DNA from: Gammaproteobacteria bacterium
GTDB taxonomy: Bacteria; Pseudomonadota; Gammaproteobacteria; Steroidobacterales; Woeseiaceae
DNA length: 64,000 nt
Reading direction: 5' to 3'
Assembly (NCBI GenBank): GCA_030429005.1
Contig: JAUIDP010000007.1
Location: forward strand, 1 to 64,000
In this document: positions 43,689-52,556 of the stretch, in pieces
How positions within the stretch are numbered: position 1 is the stretch's first letter
Layout of the letters: each line of letters opens with the position of its first letter
Position numbers and translations under genes: made by a program
Notes under the pieces: generated by a model
Seen by the model: only the letters and a program-made list of their open reading frames with translations
What the model was told of the DNA's origin: nothing
Database searches by the model: none

Positions 43689-44444
43689 ATGACACACTCT
43701 TTCAGTAATGATGCATTGGACGGCGAAATCGCGCTGGTCACTGGCGCATCCCGGGGTATCGGCGCCGCCATCGCCCGGGCACTCGCAGAAGCCGGCGCAA
43801 CCGTCGTCGGCACGGCAACCAGCGCAGCCGGTGCCGAAGGAATTACCGAATCGCTCGGCAAGGGCGGGCGGGGCATCGTGCTGAACATTGCCGACGACGA
43901 ATCGGTCAAAGTGGCCATCAAGGACCTGCAGGGTGCGGAAGGCAGCCCGACCATCCTGGTCAACAATGCCGGGATTACCCGCGACAACCTGCTGATGCGC
44001 ATGAAGGACGACGAGTGGGACGATGTTATCTCGACCAACCTGAGCGGCGCCTATAAGGTCAGCAAGGCCTGCCTGCGCGGCATGATGAAAGCCAGGCATG
44101 GCCGGATCATCAATATTGCATCGGTAATCGGCGTCATGGGCAATGCCGGCCAGGCCAACTACGCCGCCGCCAAGGCCGGCATTATCGGCTTTTCCAAGTC
44201 GCTGGCACGCGAGATCGGGTCGAGGAATATCACGGTAAACGTTGTCGCACCGGGCTTTATCGACACCGACATGACCCGGGTTTTGCCCGAAGAGCAGAAA
44301 ACCGCAATGCTGGGCCAGATTCCGCTGGACCGGCTGGGACAGAGCGAGGAAATCGCCGCGGCCGTCGTATTTCTGGCATCGCCGGCAGCGGCCTATATTA
44401 CCGGCGAAACGCTGCACGTGAATGGCGGCATGTTGATGGATTAA
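43689..44444 (+). CDS. fabG: 3-oxoacyl-ACP reductase
   Basis: NADPH-dependent short-chain dehydrogenase of the elongation cycle. The 251-residue protein has VTGASRGIGAAIA (cofactor loop), NNAGITRDNLLMRMKDDEWD, catalytic Ser in IINIASVIGVMG, Tyr/Lys in YAAAKAGIIGFSKSLA and a C-terminal YITGETLHVNGGMLM. GGGAA lies before ATG 43689, 27 bases after fabD. Confidence 0.97.
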   Translation: MTHSFSNDALDGEIALVTGASRGIGAAIARALAEAGATVVGTATSAAGAEGITESLGKGGRGIVLNIADDESVKVAIKDLQGAEGSPTILVNNAGITRDNLLMRMKDDEWDDVISTNLSGAYKVSKACLRGMMKARHGRIINIASVIGVMGNAGQANYAAAKAGIIGFSKSLAREIGSRNITVNVVAPGFIDTDMTRVLPEEQKTAMLGQIPLDRLGQSEEIAAAVVFLASPAAAYITGETLHVNGGMLMD

Positions 44445-44460
44445 GCCCGGGAAATTGTCA

Positions 44461-44500
44461 GTGGCACGGCCTGTTCGATTCACTTACAATACCGTGCCAC
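44461..44500. repeat. 9-bp perfect inverted repeat upstream of acpP
   Basis: GTGGCACGG (44461-44469) and CCGTGCCAC (44492-44500) are exact inverse complements separated by 22 bases. TACAAT at 44485-44490, a good -10, lies in the spacer. It may be a regulator site on an acpP promoter, or a weak hairpin at the end of fabG; there is no T-run. Confidence 0.55.
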
Positions 44501-44582
44501 GGGCGGTACGTACCTTGAAATATCAATAACTTACACCGCCGCGACATATTTTTTGAGGAATCTTCCAGGAGAAGAGATCGCT

Positions 44583-44828
44583 ATGAGCAGTATCGAACAA
44601 CAAGTTAAGGGCATCGTTGCCGAACAACTCGGAGTCAAAGAAGACGAGGTAACGAACGATGCTTCCTTCGTCGATGATCTGGGTGCCGATTCACTCGACA
44701 CCGTCGAGTTGGTCATGGCCCTGGAGGAAGAATTCGAGACCGAAATTCCGGACGAAGACGCCGAGAAAATCACCACGGTCCAGCAAGCAATTGACTTTGT
44801 GACCGCTCGCGCTTCCAGCGACGACTAA
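44583..44828 (+). CDS. acpP: Acyl carrier protein
   Basis: An 81-residue acidic four-helix protein carrying acyl chains. The phosphopantetheine attachment Ser is in [29 protein letters not shown] lies before ATG 44583; a longer frame from 44553 is not supported. A stable hairpin follows the stop, allowing a separate abundant transcript as in other bacteria. Confidence 0.98.
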   Translation: MSSIEQQVKGIVAEQLGVKEDEVTNDASFVDDLGADSLDTVELVMALEEEFETEIPDEDAEKITTVQQAIDFVTARASSDD

Positions 44829-44835
44829 GTAAAGC

Positions 44836-44866
44836 GGTGCGGCGCATCGTGCGCCGCACCTGATTT
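44836..44866 (+). terminator. Stable hairpin after acpP
   Basis: GGTGCGGCGCA (44836-44846) and TGCGCCGCACC (44850-44860) form a perfect 11-bp stem with a 3-base loop, followed by TGATTT. The poor T-run suggests partial termination or 3'-end protection of the acpP message, lowering fabF expression relative to acpP. Confidence 0.65.
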
Positions 44867-44910
44867 CCCCAAATCCTATTGGCAGTTCTGCCACGACAAG
44901 CGGACCAACC

Positions 44911-46152
44911 TTGAAACAACGACGCGTTGTGATTACCGGCATGGGAATCATTTCTCCTGTCGGGCACCAGCTGGATGAAGCCTGGGACAACGTTTGCGAA
45001 GGAAACTCGGGTATCCGCCTGCTTGACGACTTCGACACCAGCGCGCTGCCAACGCGCATCGGCGGCACCGTTGAAAATTTCGATATCGGTGACTACCTGT
45101 CGCCCAAAGATGCCCGCAAGATGGATCCGTTCGTGCACTACGGCATCGCCGCGGCAGTCAATTCAATCAGGGATGCCGACCTGGAAATCAGCGATGACAA
45201 TCGTCACCGGATCGGTGTGGCCATGGGTGCCGGCATGGGCGGCATCAAGACCATCGAGGAAACCCACGACAAGATGTTGCAGGGCGGGGCGCGCAAGGTC
45301 TCACCGTTCTTCATCCCCAGCAGCATCATCAACATCACGTCGGGCTACGTCAGCATTCTGCAGAAGATCACCGGCCCGAACGTATCGATAGTGACGGCCT
45401 GCGCGACGTCGGCGCACTGCATCGGCTTTGCCGGCCGCATGATTGCGCACGGCGATGCCGACGTGATGCTGGCGGGGGGATCCGAATATGCAACCACGCC
45501 ACTGTCGATGGCCGGCTTTTGCTCGGCACGCGCCATGTCCACACGCAATGACGATCCACAGCGGGCGAGCCGACCTTACGATGTCGATCGTGACGGGTTT
45601 GTCCTGAGCAATGGCGCCGGCTGCGTTGTGCTAGAAGAGCTCGAACATGCCGAGGCGCGCGGCGCACGCATCTATGCGGAATTGATCGGTTTTGGCATGA
45701 GTGGCGATGCGCACCATATCACGCTGCCACCAGCCGACGGCGACGGTGCCCGACGCTCGATGCTGGCTGCCATCAACGATGCCGGCATCGAACCGTCCGA
45801 CATCGATTACCTGAATACGCACGGCACGTCGACACCGGCCGGCGACGTGGGCGAGTCGATCGGCATCCGGCGTGCCTTTGGCGATGCCGCCGACAAGTTG
45901 CTGGTCAGTTCAACCAAGTCGACGACCGGGCACCTGCTGGGTGCCGCCGGTGTCGTCGAAGGTATTTTCTGCGTGCAGGCGATCAACCGGCAGGTCGCAC
46001 CACCGACTACCAACCTGGAAAACCAGGACCCGGCCTGCGACCTCGACTACGTGCCGAACGAGCCGCGAGCGGCGCGCATCCGCACGGCCATGTCGAACTC
46101 TTTTGGCTTCGGCGGCACCAACGGCACACTGATCTTTCGAGAATTTGGATGA
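44911..46152 (+). CDS. fabF: 3-oxoacyl-ACP synthase II
   Basis: Condensing enzyme (KAS II) extending acyl-ACP by two carbons. The 413-residue protein has the nucleophile in VTACATSAHCIGFA, the first His in NTHGTSTPAGD, STKSTTGHLLGAAG with the second His, and NSFGFGGTNGTLIF. The start is TTG 44911, giving MKQRRVVITGMG; the ribosome site is weak. The gene ends in a four-base overlap with pabB. Confidence 0.97.
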   Translation: MKQRRVVITGMGIISPVGHQLDEAWDNVCEGNSGIRLLDDFDTSALPTRIGGTVENFDIGDYLSPKDARKMDPFVHYGIAAAVNSIRDADLEISDDNRHRIGVAMGAGMGGIKTIEETHDKMLQGGARKVSPFFIPSSIINITSGYVSILQKITGPNVSIVTACATSAHCIGFAGRMIAHGDADVMLAGGSEYATTPLSMAGFCSARAMSTRNDDPQRASRPYDVDRDGFVLSNGAGCVVLEELEHAEARGARIYAELIGFGMSGDAHHITLPPADGDGARRSMLAAINDAGIEPSDIDYLNTHGTSTPAGDVGESIGIRRAFGDAADKLLVSSTKSTTGHLLGAAGVVEGIFCVQAINRQVAPPTTNLENQDPACDLDYVPNEPRAARIRTAMSNSFGFGGTNGTLIFREFG

Positions 46153-47486
46153 TCCCGGCCCTGCTGCCCGCAGGTGCTGACTTCCACGCTTTGCATCAAC
46201 TCGATCCGGAGCGCTACGCTTTCCTGTTGCAGAGCACCGCGCCCGCCGAAAAAACCGGCAGCTTCGATATCCTGTTGCTGAGCACCGGCAAAGCACTGCA
46301 GCTCGACGCTGACGGCGTTGTCAGCGGTCCGCACGCGACGGGGCACGACGGCTTCCTCCCGGCCCTGGACGCGTGGTGGCGTGCCGAAGCGGACGTTCAA
46401 CACAGCGAGTGGCCGTTCAGCGGCGGCTGGTTTCTCTTCCTGGGCTACGAACTGGCGGCGGAGATCGAACCGAGCCTGCAGCTGCAAAGCGACCCGTTGT
46501 TGCCCGCAGCATTGGCTGTACGCTGCGACGCGGCCCTGGTTCACGACCACCGCAACGGCCGGTGTTACTTCCTCGCCGAGGACGATGCCGACACCCGGCT
46601 GGAGACTGTCCAGGCAGATATCGCGCGTACGACACCGACAACACAGGGCCGCAATGCCAGCGTGCACCTCGACGTCACGGAGGAGCCCGCAGACGCATTT
46701 CTCGACGCGGTTGCGAAGGCCAAGGCCTATATCGCGGCCGGCGACATTTACCAGGCCAACCTGTCCCGCGGGTGGTCAGCAAGCTGCGAAAACCCGGACC
46801 CGGGCGCCATATACCGGGCATTGTCCGCCGCCAACCCTGGGCCGTTTGCCGGGCTTGTGCACTGGCAGGGCACGTCGGTCGTTTCATCGTCCCCGGAACG
46901 GTTGCTCAGTGTTCGCGACGGTATCGCCGCTACCCGGCCCATTGCAGGTACACGGCCCCGGTCGGACGACCCTGAGCACGACGAACGCCTGTTGCAGGAA
47001 CTGATCAACGACCCGAAAGAACGGGCCGAACACGTCATGCTGATCGATCTCGAGCGCAATGACCTGGGCCGCATTTGCGAGGCCGGCAGCGTCGAGGTCG
47101 ACGAAATGATGATTGTCGAGAGTTACGCGCACGTTCACCACATCGTTTCGAATGTGCGCGGGCGGCTACGCGAGGGAACAAGCCCGGGTGAAGCCATCGC
47201 TGCCGTCTTTCCCGGGGGCACGATTACGGGCTGCCCGAAGGTGCGCTGCATGGAAATCATCAGCGACCTGGAAACCGGCGCGCGCGGTGCCTACACCGGC
47301 TCATTCGGCTACCTGGATCGCAACGGCAGCCTCGACCTGAACATCCTGATTCGCACGATGGTGGTCCAGGGCGACTCGATTACGTTTCGCGCCGGATCCG
47401 GTATCGTTGCCGACTCGCAGCCCGAAGCCGAGCTGCAGGAAACCCGTGCCAAGGCGAAGGGACTGATTCGAGCATTGTCCGGATGA
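46149..47486 (+). CDS. pabB: Aminodeoxychorismate synthase component I
   Basis: Converts chorismate with ammonia to 4-amino-4-deoxychorismate for folate. The 445-residue chorismate-binding enzyme has AAGDIYQANLSRG, SSSPERLLSV, PIAGTRPRSDD, LIDLERNDLGRIC, ESYAHVHHIVSNVRG, FPGGTITGCPKVR and AGSGIVADSQPEAE. In E. coli PabB the PIAGT position is PIKGT with a catalytic Lys; here it is Ala, as in TrpE. Assignment to PabB rests on the adjacent, overlapping pabC and the fab cluster context. The glutaminase subunit PabA is elsewhere. Confidence 0.9.
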   Translation: MIPALLPAGADFHALHQLDPERYAFLLQSTAPAEKTGSFDILLLSTGKALQLDADGVVSGPHATGHDGFLPALDAWWRAEADVQHSEWPFSGGWFLFLGYELAAEIEPSLQLQSDPLLPAALAVRCDAALVHDHRNGRCYFLAEDDADTRLETVQADIARTTPTTQGRNASVHLDVTEEPADAFLDAVAKAKAYIAAGDIYQANLSRGWSASCENPDPGAIYRALSAANPGPFAGLVHWQGTSVVSSSPERLLSVRDGIAATRPIAGTRPRSDDPEHDERLLQELINDPKERAEHVMLIDLERNDLGRICEAGSVEVDEMMIVESYAHVHHIVSNVRGRLREGTSPGEAIAAVFPGGTITGCPKVRCMEIISDLETGARGAYTGSFGYLDRNGSLDLNILIRTMVVQGDSITFRAGSGIVADSQPEAELQETRAKAKGLIRALSG

Positions 47487-48304
47487 GCACCGCTCCACAG
47501 AACACGATTGACCGTGCCCGTGCATATGGCGATGGCCTGTTCGAAACAATTGCCATTCGCCGGGGCAGGCCACGTTTCTGGCATGCACACCTGGAACGCC
47601 TGCAGACAGGCTGCGAGCGGCTGGGCCTGCCGTGCCCGAGTGTCTCCGAACTGGAGCGGGCGCTGGCAGCGGCGTTGCAAAACAGCACCGCAGACACAGA
47701 ATTTGCGACGTGCAGGCTGGTCGTTGCTGCCGCCGATTCCAAACGTGGCTACCGACGTGCGGATGGAACTCCCGCCAAAGTCGAGCTTACTGTCTATCCG
47801 GCAACGCAACTGCCGCGAGACTGCTACGCCAAAGGGGTCGCCGTTCGAAGTTGCAACCTGCGCCTGGCAACGCAGCCGGCGCTGGCGGGTATCAAGTCTC
47901 TGAATCGCCTCGAGCAGGTGCTGGCCCGGGCCGAGTGGCAGGACCCGGACGTGTTCGAAGGTTTGCTTTGCGACACCGACGGTCGCCTGATCTGCGGTAC
48001 CATGAGCAACGTGTTTGTCGCCCTGGGTTCTGCATTGATCACTCCCGCTATCACGCGTTGCGGCGTTGCCGGTGTCATGCGCGCGGAGATTCTGCGCATG
48101 CTGGACAGCGCCGGCATCCAGTGCACCGTTCGCGATGTCGACTTCGGCGAGCTGGCCCGGGCCAGCGAATGCTTCCTGACCAACAGCCAGTTTGGCGTAG
48201 TGCCGGTGCGGCGAATCGACGCGGCTGACCGGGCCGTCGGCCCTCTCAGCCGGCAAGTCCAGGCGCTGGCGGGCGCGGGCGGCGTACCGGAGTGCCTGCC
48301 TTGA
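47483..48304 (+). CDS. pabC: 4-amino-4-deoxychorismate lyase
   Basis: PLP-dependent fold-type IV lyase releasing p-aminobenzoate and pyruvate. The 273-residue protein has YGDGLFETIAIR, the Lys of GIKSLNRLEQVLARAE, CDTDGRLICGTMSNVF and the PLP phosphate loop ITRCGVAGVMR. ATG 47483 overlaps the pabB stop by four bases. Confidence 0.95.
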   Translation: MSTAPQNTIDRARAYGDGLFETIAIRRGRPRFWHAHLERLQTGCERLGLPCPSVSELERALAAALQNSTADTEFATCRLVVAAADSKRGYRRADGTPAKVELTVYPATQLPRDCYAKGVAVRSCNLRLATQPALAGIKSLNRLEQVLARAEWQDPDVFEGLLCDTDGRLICGTMSNVFVALGSALITPAITRCGVAGVMRAEILRMLDSAGIQCTVRDVDFGELARASECFLTNSQFGVVPVRRIDAADRAVGPLSRQVQALAGAGGVPECLP

Positions 48305-49332
48305 GAAAGGTTTTTGTCGCCGTTGCCACCCTGGCGATTCTTTTCGCCGTGGGCGCGACGTATGCGGTATCGCAACTGCACCGGTACCTGGACACCCCGG
48401 CGGCGCCAACCGGCGATACAGCCTTCAAGATCGAAGCAGGCGCTTCGTTCGGGTCGGTCGCAACGCGGCTCGAATCATTGGGAGTCATCAACCATTCGAA
48501 CTGGCTGCGAGCGTATGCGCGCTGGACGGACGAGGCCGGCAGGATCCATGCCGGCGACTACCTGATCAAAACGGGGTCGACGCCGCGCGAAATCCTGCAA
48601 CAGTTCGTCAGCGGCGCCGTACAGCTGTATTCGTTCACGATTATCGAGGGATGGAATCGCTGGGACCTGCTCAATGCACTGCACGCCGACCCGAACCTGC
48701 AAGCGAGCCTGACCGACGAAGACTGGCCGGCATTCCTCGACGAACTGGATGCCGGCACCAACCATCCGGAAGGGCTGTTTCTTCCGGAAACGTATCGGTT
48801 TCCGCTCGCGAGTACAGACCGGGACGTGCTGCGACAGGCCTTTGCGCTGCAACAGCAGGCACTGGCAGAGGAATGGGCGGCTCGCAGCGAAGCCGCCATC
48901 GTCGACACACCTTACGAAGCACTGATCCTCGCGTCCATTATCGAGAAAGAGACTGCGAGGGCCGACGAACGACAACGCATCTCCGGCGTGTTCACTCGAC
49001 GCCTCCAAAAGCGGATGCGCCTGCAGACCGACCCCACAGTGATCTATGGCATAGGCCGTGACTTCAATGGCAACCTGACGCGTAAGGACCTGCAGACGCC
49101 GACGCCATACAACACCTACACAATGCACGGTCTGCCGCCAACACCGATCGCCATGCCGGGACGCGATGCCATTCGCGCGGCCTTGCATCCGGCCGACGGC
49201 GAAGAGTTGTATTTCGTGGCCACAGGTCTCGGCGACGGCAGCCACAAGTTCTCGGTAACCAAGGAACAGCATGACGCGGCTGTAGCCGAATACCTGCGTC
49301 GACTGCGCAGCAATCGAGCCGGAGGCCGCTAG
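48301..49332 (+). CDS. mltG: Endolytic peptidoglycan transglycosylase
   Basis: Inner-membrane lytic transglycosylase that cleaves nascent glycan strands and ends their growth. The 343-residue protein has an N-terminal helix (VAVATLAILFAVGATYAVS), a LysM-like region and the YceG catalytic domain with EGLFLPETYRF, ILASIIEKETA (catalytic Glu), LQTDPTVIYGIG and PYNTYTMHGLPPTPIAMPG. TTG 48301 overlaps the pabC stop (TTGA) and has CGGAG eight bases upstream; a GTG at 48292 lacks a ribosome site. Confidence 0.95.
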   Translation: MRKVFVAVATLAILFAVGATYAVSQLHRYLDTPAAPTGDTAFKIEAGASFGSVATRLESLGVINHSNWLRAYARWTDEAGRIHAGDYLIKTGSTPREILQQFVSGAVQLYSFTIIEGWNRWDLLNALHADPNLQASLTDEDWPAFLDELDAGTNHPEGLFLPETYRFPLASTDRDVLRQAFALQQQALAEEWAARSEAAIVDTPYEALILASIIEKETARADERQRISGVFTRRLQKRMRLQTDPTVIYGIGRDFNGNLTRKDLQTPTPYNTYTMHGLPPTPIAMPGRDAIRAALHPADGEELYFVATGLGDGSHKFSVTKEQHDAAVAEYLRRLRSNRAGGR

Positions 49333-49336
49333 AGCA

Positions 49337-49969
49337 ATGCGTGGCAAGTTCATCACCGTCGAGGGCATCGAAGGCGTCGGCAAATCAACCAACATCGACG
49401 TCATGCGCACAGCGATAGAGGCGCGCGGACTCAGGGTCCTGACAAGCCGGGAGCCTGGCGGCACGCCGATGGCCGAACAAATCCGCGCGTTGTTGCTGGA
49501 ACACGGTGACGAGCCGGTGCCGGACATCGCTGAGCTGTTGCTGATTTTTGCGGCGCGATCACTGCATGTGAATAACGTGCTGCGGCCGGCACTGGAGCAG
49601 GGCACCTGGGTAATTTGTGATCGATTCACCGACACCAGCCGGGCCTACCAGGGGGCGGGCCGCGGCTTTCCGCTGGCAGAAATCGACCGCCTGGCAGGCT
49701 GGGTGCACCCCGACCTGCAGCCGGACCTGACCGTGCTGCTGGATGCGCCGGTGGAAACCGGCATGCAACGGGCCGGCAAGCGCAGCCAGCCGGATCGGAT
49801 CGAGACGGCAAAAGGTGGCTTTTTCACACGGGCCCGCGAGTGTTACCTGCAGCTGGCCGCACAGGAGCCGGACCGATTTGCCGTCATCGATGCGAGCCGG
49901 GATATCGACGCCGTGCGGGCCTCGGTCAGGAGCGAAGTCGAGCGACTTTTAGATAAGAATAAGGGTTAG
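49337..49969 (+). CDS. tmk: Thymidylate kinase
   Basis: Phosphorylates dTMP to dTDP. The 210-residue P-loop kinase has FITVEGIEGVGKSTN, SREPGGTPMAEQIR, CDRFTDTSRAYQGAGRG and the LID-region DRIETAKGGFFTRARE. ATG 49337 follows the mltG stop by four bases. Gene order mltG-tmk-holB is widely conserved. Confidence 0.97.
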   Translation: MRGKFITVEGIEGVGKSTNIDVMRTAIEARGLRVLTSREPGGTPMAEQIRALLLEHGDEPVPDIAELLLIFAARSLHVNNVLRPALEQGTWVICDRFTDTSRAYQGAGRGFPLAEIDRLAGWVHPDLQPDLTVLLDAPVETGMQRAGKRSQPDRIETAKGGFFTRARECYLQLAAQEPDRFAVIDASRDIDAVRASVRSEVERLLDKNKG

Positions 49970-49982
49970 ATATTCATCTTAA

Positions 49983-50972
49983 ATGTCTAATTTAAAGGAA
50001 ATTAATTGGTTGGCCAGCATTGCTGAGAACTGGCGGGAGCGGGTCTCGCTCGGTCGCCAGCCACATGCCGTGCTGCTGACAGGTCCGGCCGGCGTCGGCA
50101 AGCGGGCGATGGCAACCTGGCTCGTACAGCAGCATCTCGGCATCGATAGCCCGGCCACGCCGCAGTACCCGGTCGTTGCACTGGAGCACGCCGACTTGCG
50201 CTGGGTGCGCACACCCGAAGACAAGCAGGCGATCGGAATCGACCAGGTTCGCGAACTGGTGGCGGGGATGGCCATGACCAGCTACGAGGGCAACGGCAAG
50301 GCGGCTGTCATCGATCCGGCGGACGCGATGACCAATAACGCGGCCAACAGCCTCTTGAAGACCCTGGAGGAACCCAGCGGTAACGCGCTGCTGGTCCTGG
50401 TGGCCGACCGCAAGGGGCATTTGCCGGCGACCATATTCAGCCGCTGCCAGCGGATCGACATCGTGCCCCCGCCCGAAGACCAGGCGCTCAAATGGCTGGA
50501 CCAGCTACACCCTGGCAGCAGCTGGCCTGAAGCCCTCAGGTTGGCCGGCAAGGCGCCGCTCGCGGCCATCGCCGCACTCGAGCAACTCGAAACGCATGCG
50601 GCAATGGGCCGCGACTTTGCCGGCGTTGCAAGCGGTCGGGTTTCGCCGATCGACGTGGCGTCCCGGTGGCAGAAGCTGGATACCGCATTCGTACTCGACT
50701 GGCTTGCGCGGACCGTACAGTACGCCATCGTCCGCTCAAGCAACGGCGGCAAATATGGCAATACAGCGGAAATTGACGATTCTGTGCTCAAGCGCATGGA
50801 CAGGCGAAATCTCTTCTGCTATCTAGACACCATCAACCGCCTGCGAGGGCAGCCGGGCGGCTCTTTCAATGTCCAGTTGATGCTGGAGGGGCTGTTGATC
50901 GACCTCGCCGACGGGCTTGCGAACTGTTATCGAAGCTCACCGGGCGGCGAGCTCCCGGAACTGATGGTGTGA
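49983..50972 (+). CDS. holB: DNA polymerase III subunit delta prime
   Basis: Clamp-loader subunit of the replicative polymerase. The 329-residue protein has HAVLLTGPAGVGKRAMATWL, GIDQVRELV, KAAVIDPADAMTNNAANSLLKTLEEPS and LPATIFSRCQRIDI (SRC motif). The zinc module that in E. coli delta prime carries four Cys between the P-loop and the GVDAVRE segment is missing: the stretch after LVQQHLGI contains no Cys. The start region 49949-50010 is AT-rich and has no clear ribosome site. Confidence 0.93.
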   Translation: MSNLKEINWLASIAENWRERVSLGRQPHAVLLTGPAGVGKRAMATWLVQQHLGIDSPATPQYPVVALEHADLRWVRTPEDKQAIGIDQVRELVAGMAMTSYEGNGKAAVIDPADAMTNNAANSLLKTLEEPSGNALLVLVADRKGHLPATIFSRCQRIDIVPPPEDQALKWLDQLHPGSSWPEALRLAGKAPLAAIAALEQLETHAAMGRDFAGVASGRVSPIDVASRWQKLDTAFVLDWLARTVQYAIVRSSNGGKYGNTAEIDDSVLKRMDRRNLFCYLDTINRLRGQPGGSFNVQLMLEGLLIDLADGLANCYRSSPGGELPELMV

Positions 50973-50982
50973 AGGAACGAGA

Positions 50983-51321
50983 ATGAGCAAACCAGGACTG
51001 CTGACATTGACGATCAAGGACAAGAGCGCCCTGTACCTCGCGTACATGCCGTTCGTCGTCAACGGCGGCCTGTTTATCCCGACCAACAGCTCGTACCGGC
51101 TCGGCGATGAAGTCTTCATGCTACTCAACCTGATGGGCGAAGAAGAGAAAATACCCGTTGCCGGCACCGTCATCTGGATGACGCCGAAAGGCGCCCAGGG
51201 CAAGCGAACTGCGGGCATCGGCGTACAGTTCAGCGACCAGGACCAGGGTAATACGCAGAAAAAGATCGAGAACTACCTGGCCGGCGCGCTGGGCGGCGAC
51301 AAACCCACGCACACGATGTAA
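50983..51321 (+). CDS. pilZ: PilZ domain protein (PA2960 type)
   Basis: A 112-residue PilZ-fold protein with LYLAYMPFVVNGGLFIPTNSSYRLGDEVFM and AGIGVQFSDQD. It lacks the RxxxR arginines needed for cyclic di-GMP, as in Pseudomonas PilZ (PA2960), which acts in type IV pilus assembly through protein contacts. AAGGAAC lies before ATG 50983; it is the last gene of the fabD operon in this window. Confidence 0.93.
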   Translation: MSKPGLLTLTIKDKSALYLAYMPFVVNGGLFIPTNSSYRLGDEVFMLLNLMGEEEKIPVAGTVIWMTPKGAQGKRTAGIGVQFSDQDQGNTQKKIENYLAGALGGDKPTHTM

Positions 51322-51380
51322 TTCCGTTTTCTGTTCCGGAACAATGCGCAGAGCCAAGCGGATGTGCGTGGTGTTCCGGC

Positions 51381-52427
51381 CTAGTTCTGCTCTTTGTTGA
51401 TGCCGCCCTGCAGTACGTAGGCCTGGAAGCCGCGGCCGCTGAGGATGTAGGCGCCGGCTGAACTGCGACGGCCTGTGTCGCAGCAAACAACGTACTTCGT
51501 GGCCGGGTCCAGTGTGCTCATCTTCAGCCGAATGAAGTACAGCGGGATATTGATAGCCTTGTCCAGGTGATGGTTCTCGTACTCGCTTGGCAAGCGGACG
51601 TCCAGCCAGACACCGCCGTTGGCGATGATTTTCTGTGCGTCGTCATAGCTTACCCAGTCGAGCATTGGCTCGTTCAGCAACTTCTTGAAGTCATCCTTGC
51701 CGAGTCGCATCACCGAACCGTCGGATGTCATCGTCACCGTGGCATTGCGCTTGGCATCAGAAATCAGCGCTTCCTCGCCAAAGGTGTCACCAACCACGAG
51801 CTCGGCAAGTTTGATGCCGTCTTTCGACAACGGCGTCTCGCGAGTGACAATGGCCGAACCGTTCGTCAGGACATAGAAATAGTCGCCTTCGGTGCCTTGC
51901 TTCAGGATGACATCGCCGGAGCGATAGTTGATCTGTTGCATGCGCATGAAGATCGCCTGGATGTTGGCGGGCGGAATCTTGTGAAATGCCTTGGTCTGTA
52001 ACAGCATCGTCATCCAGTCGTCGCCGCCCGTGTCCGGCTTGCCCTGCAGTTCCGAAACCTCGTAGGTGCCGGTCTGGTCCCACGTCAGCATGACATCCAG
52101 CAGGTCGCTGTCGATTGAAATAAACTGCACCCGGTCCCGGGCCCGGGCCGAGACCCGTCGCGGAAACACCGGCGCAATCGGGTTGCGCGCGAGTTCGCTG
52201 CCGCCCTCAACGGTGCCGACAACCTTGCCCTGGTCGACCAGTTCCAGGATGCCGGTCGCAATGTAGAACGTTCTTTTTTCGGTGTCGCCTTCCTTGAACA
52301 GGACCTGGCCGGGCGAAAGCTCGCGAAGCTGTACTTTTCTCGCCAGCGCAGCCAGGTTGTCACGTTTGAGACCGTCCAAAGGGGAGAAGCCCTTCAGCAG
52401 GTTGATGTTCTGGTCCTCAGTCGACAT
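51381..52427 (-). CDS. Cyclic nucleotide-binding/rhodanese fusion protein
   Basis: A 348-residue soluble protein: an N-terminal cNMP-binding-like domain (about 8-120), a second one (about 145-250, with YRSGDVILKQGTEGDYFYVL and GDTFGEEALISDAKRNATV), and a C-terminal rhodanese domain (about 265-348) with WLDVRLPSEYENHHLDKAINIPL and the active-site loop VCCDTGRRS. The second domain has the FGEEAL phosphate-cassette form but RNAT where ligand-binding proteins have RxAT. It may couple a nucleotide signal to sulfur transfer or redox sensing; the exact role is unknown. Transcribed alone, convergent with pilZ. Confidence 0.88.
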   Translation of the reverse strand: MSTEDQNINLLKGFSPLDGLKRDNLAALARKVQLRELSPGQVLFKEGDTEKRTFYIATGILELVDQGKVVGTVEGGSELARNPIAPVFPRRVSARARDRVQFISIDSDLLDVMLTWDQTGTYEVSELQGKPDTGGDDWMTMLLQTKAFHKIPPANIQAIFMRMQQINYRSGDVILKQGTEGDYFYVLTNGSAIVTRETPLSKDGIKLAELVVGDTFGEEALISDAKRNATVTMTSDGSVMRLGKDDFKKLLNEPMLDWVSYDDAQKIIANGGVWLDVRLPSEYENHHLDKAINIPLYFIRLKMSTLDPATKYVVCCDTGRRSSAGAYILSGRGFQAYVLQGGINKEQN

Positions 52428-52556
52428 TCATGTTCCAGTTATTCAAGGCCGATTCGGTGATCGAATTTCGCGGTATTCTACCTTTAATTCAACAACTTCC
52501 GATACTGCGGCGCGCTCGCATCGTGAAGCGGCGCACAGTTTGGCCGGAATCGCGTC

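Noticed and set aside
44461-44480. Sigma-54 promoter suggested by TGGCAC upstream of acpP
   Set aside because: The required TTGC element at the correct spacing is absent.
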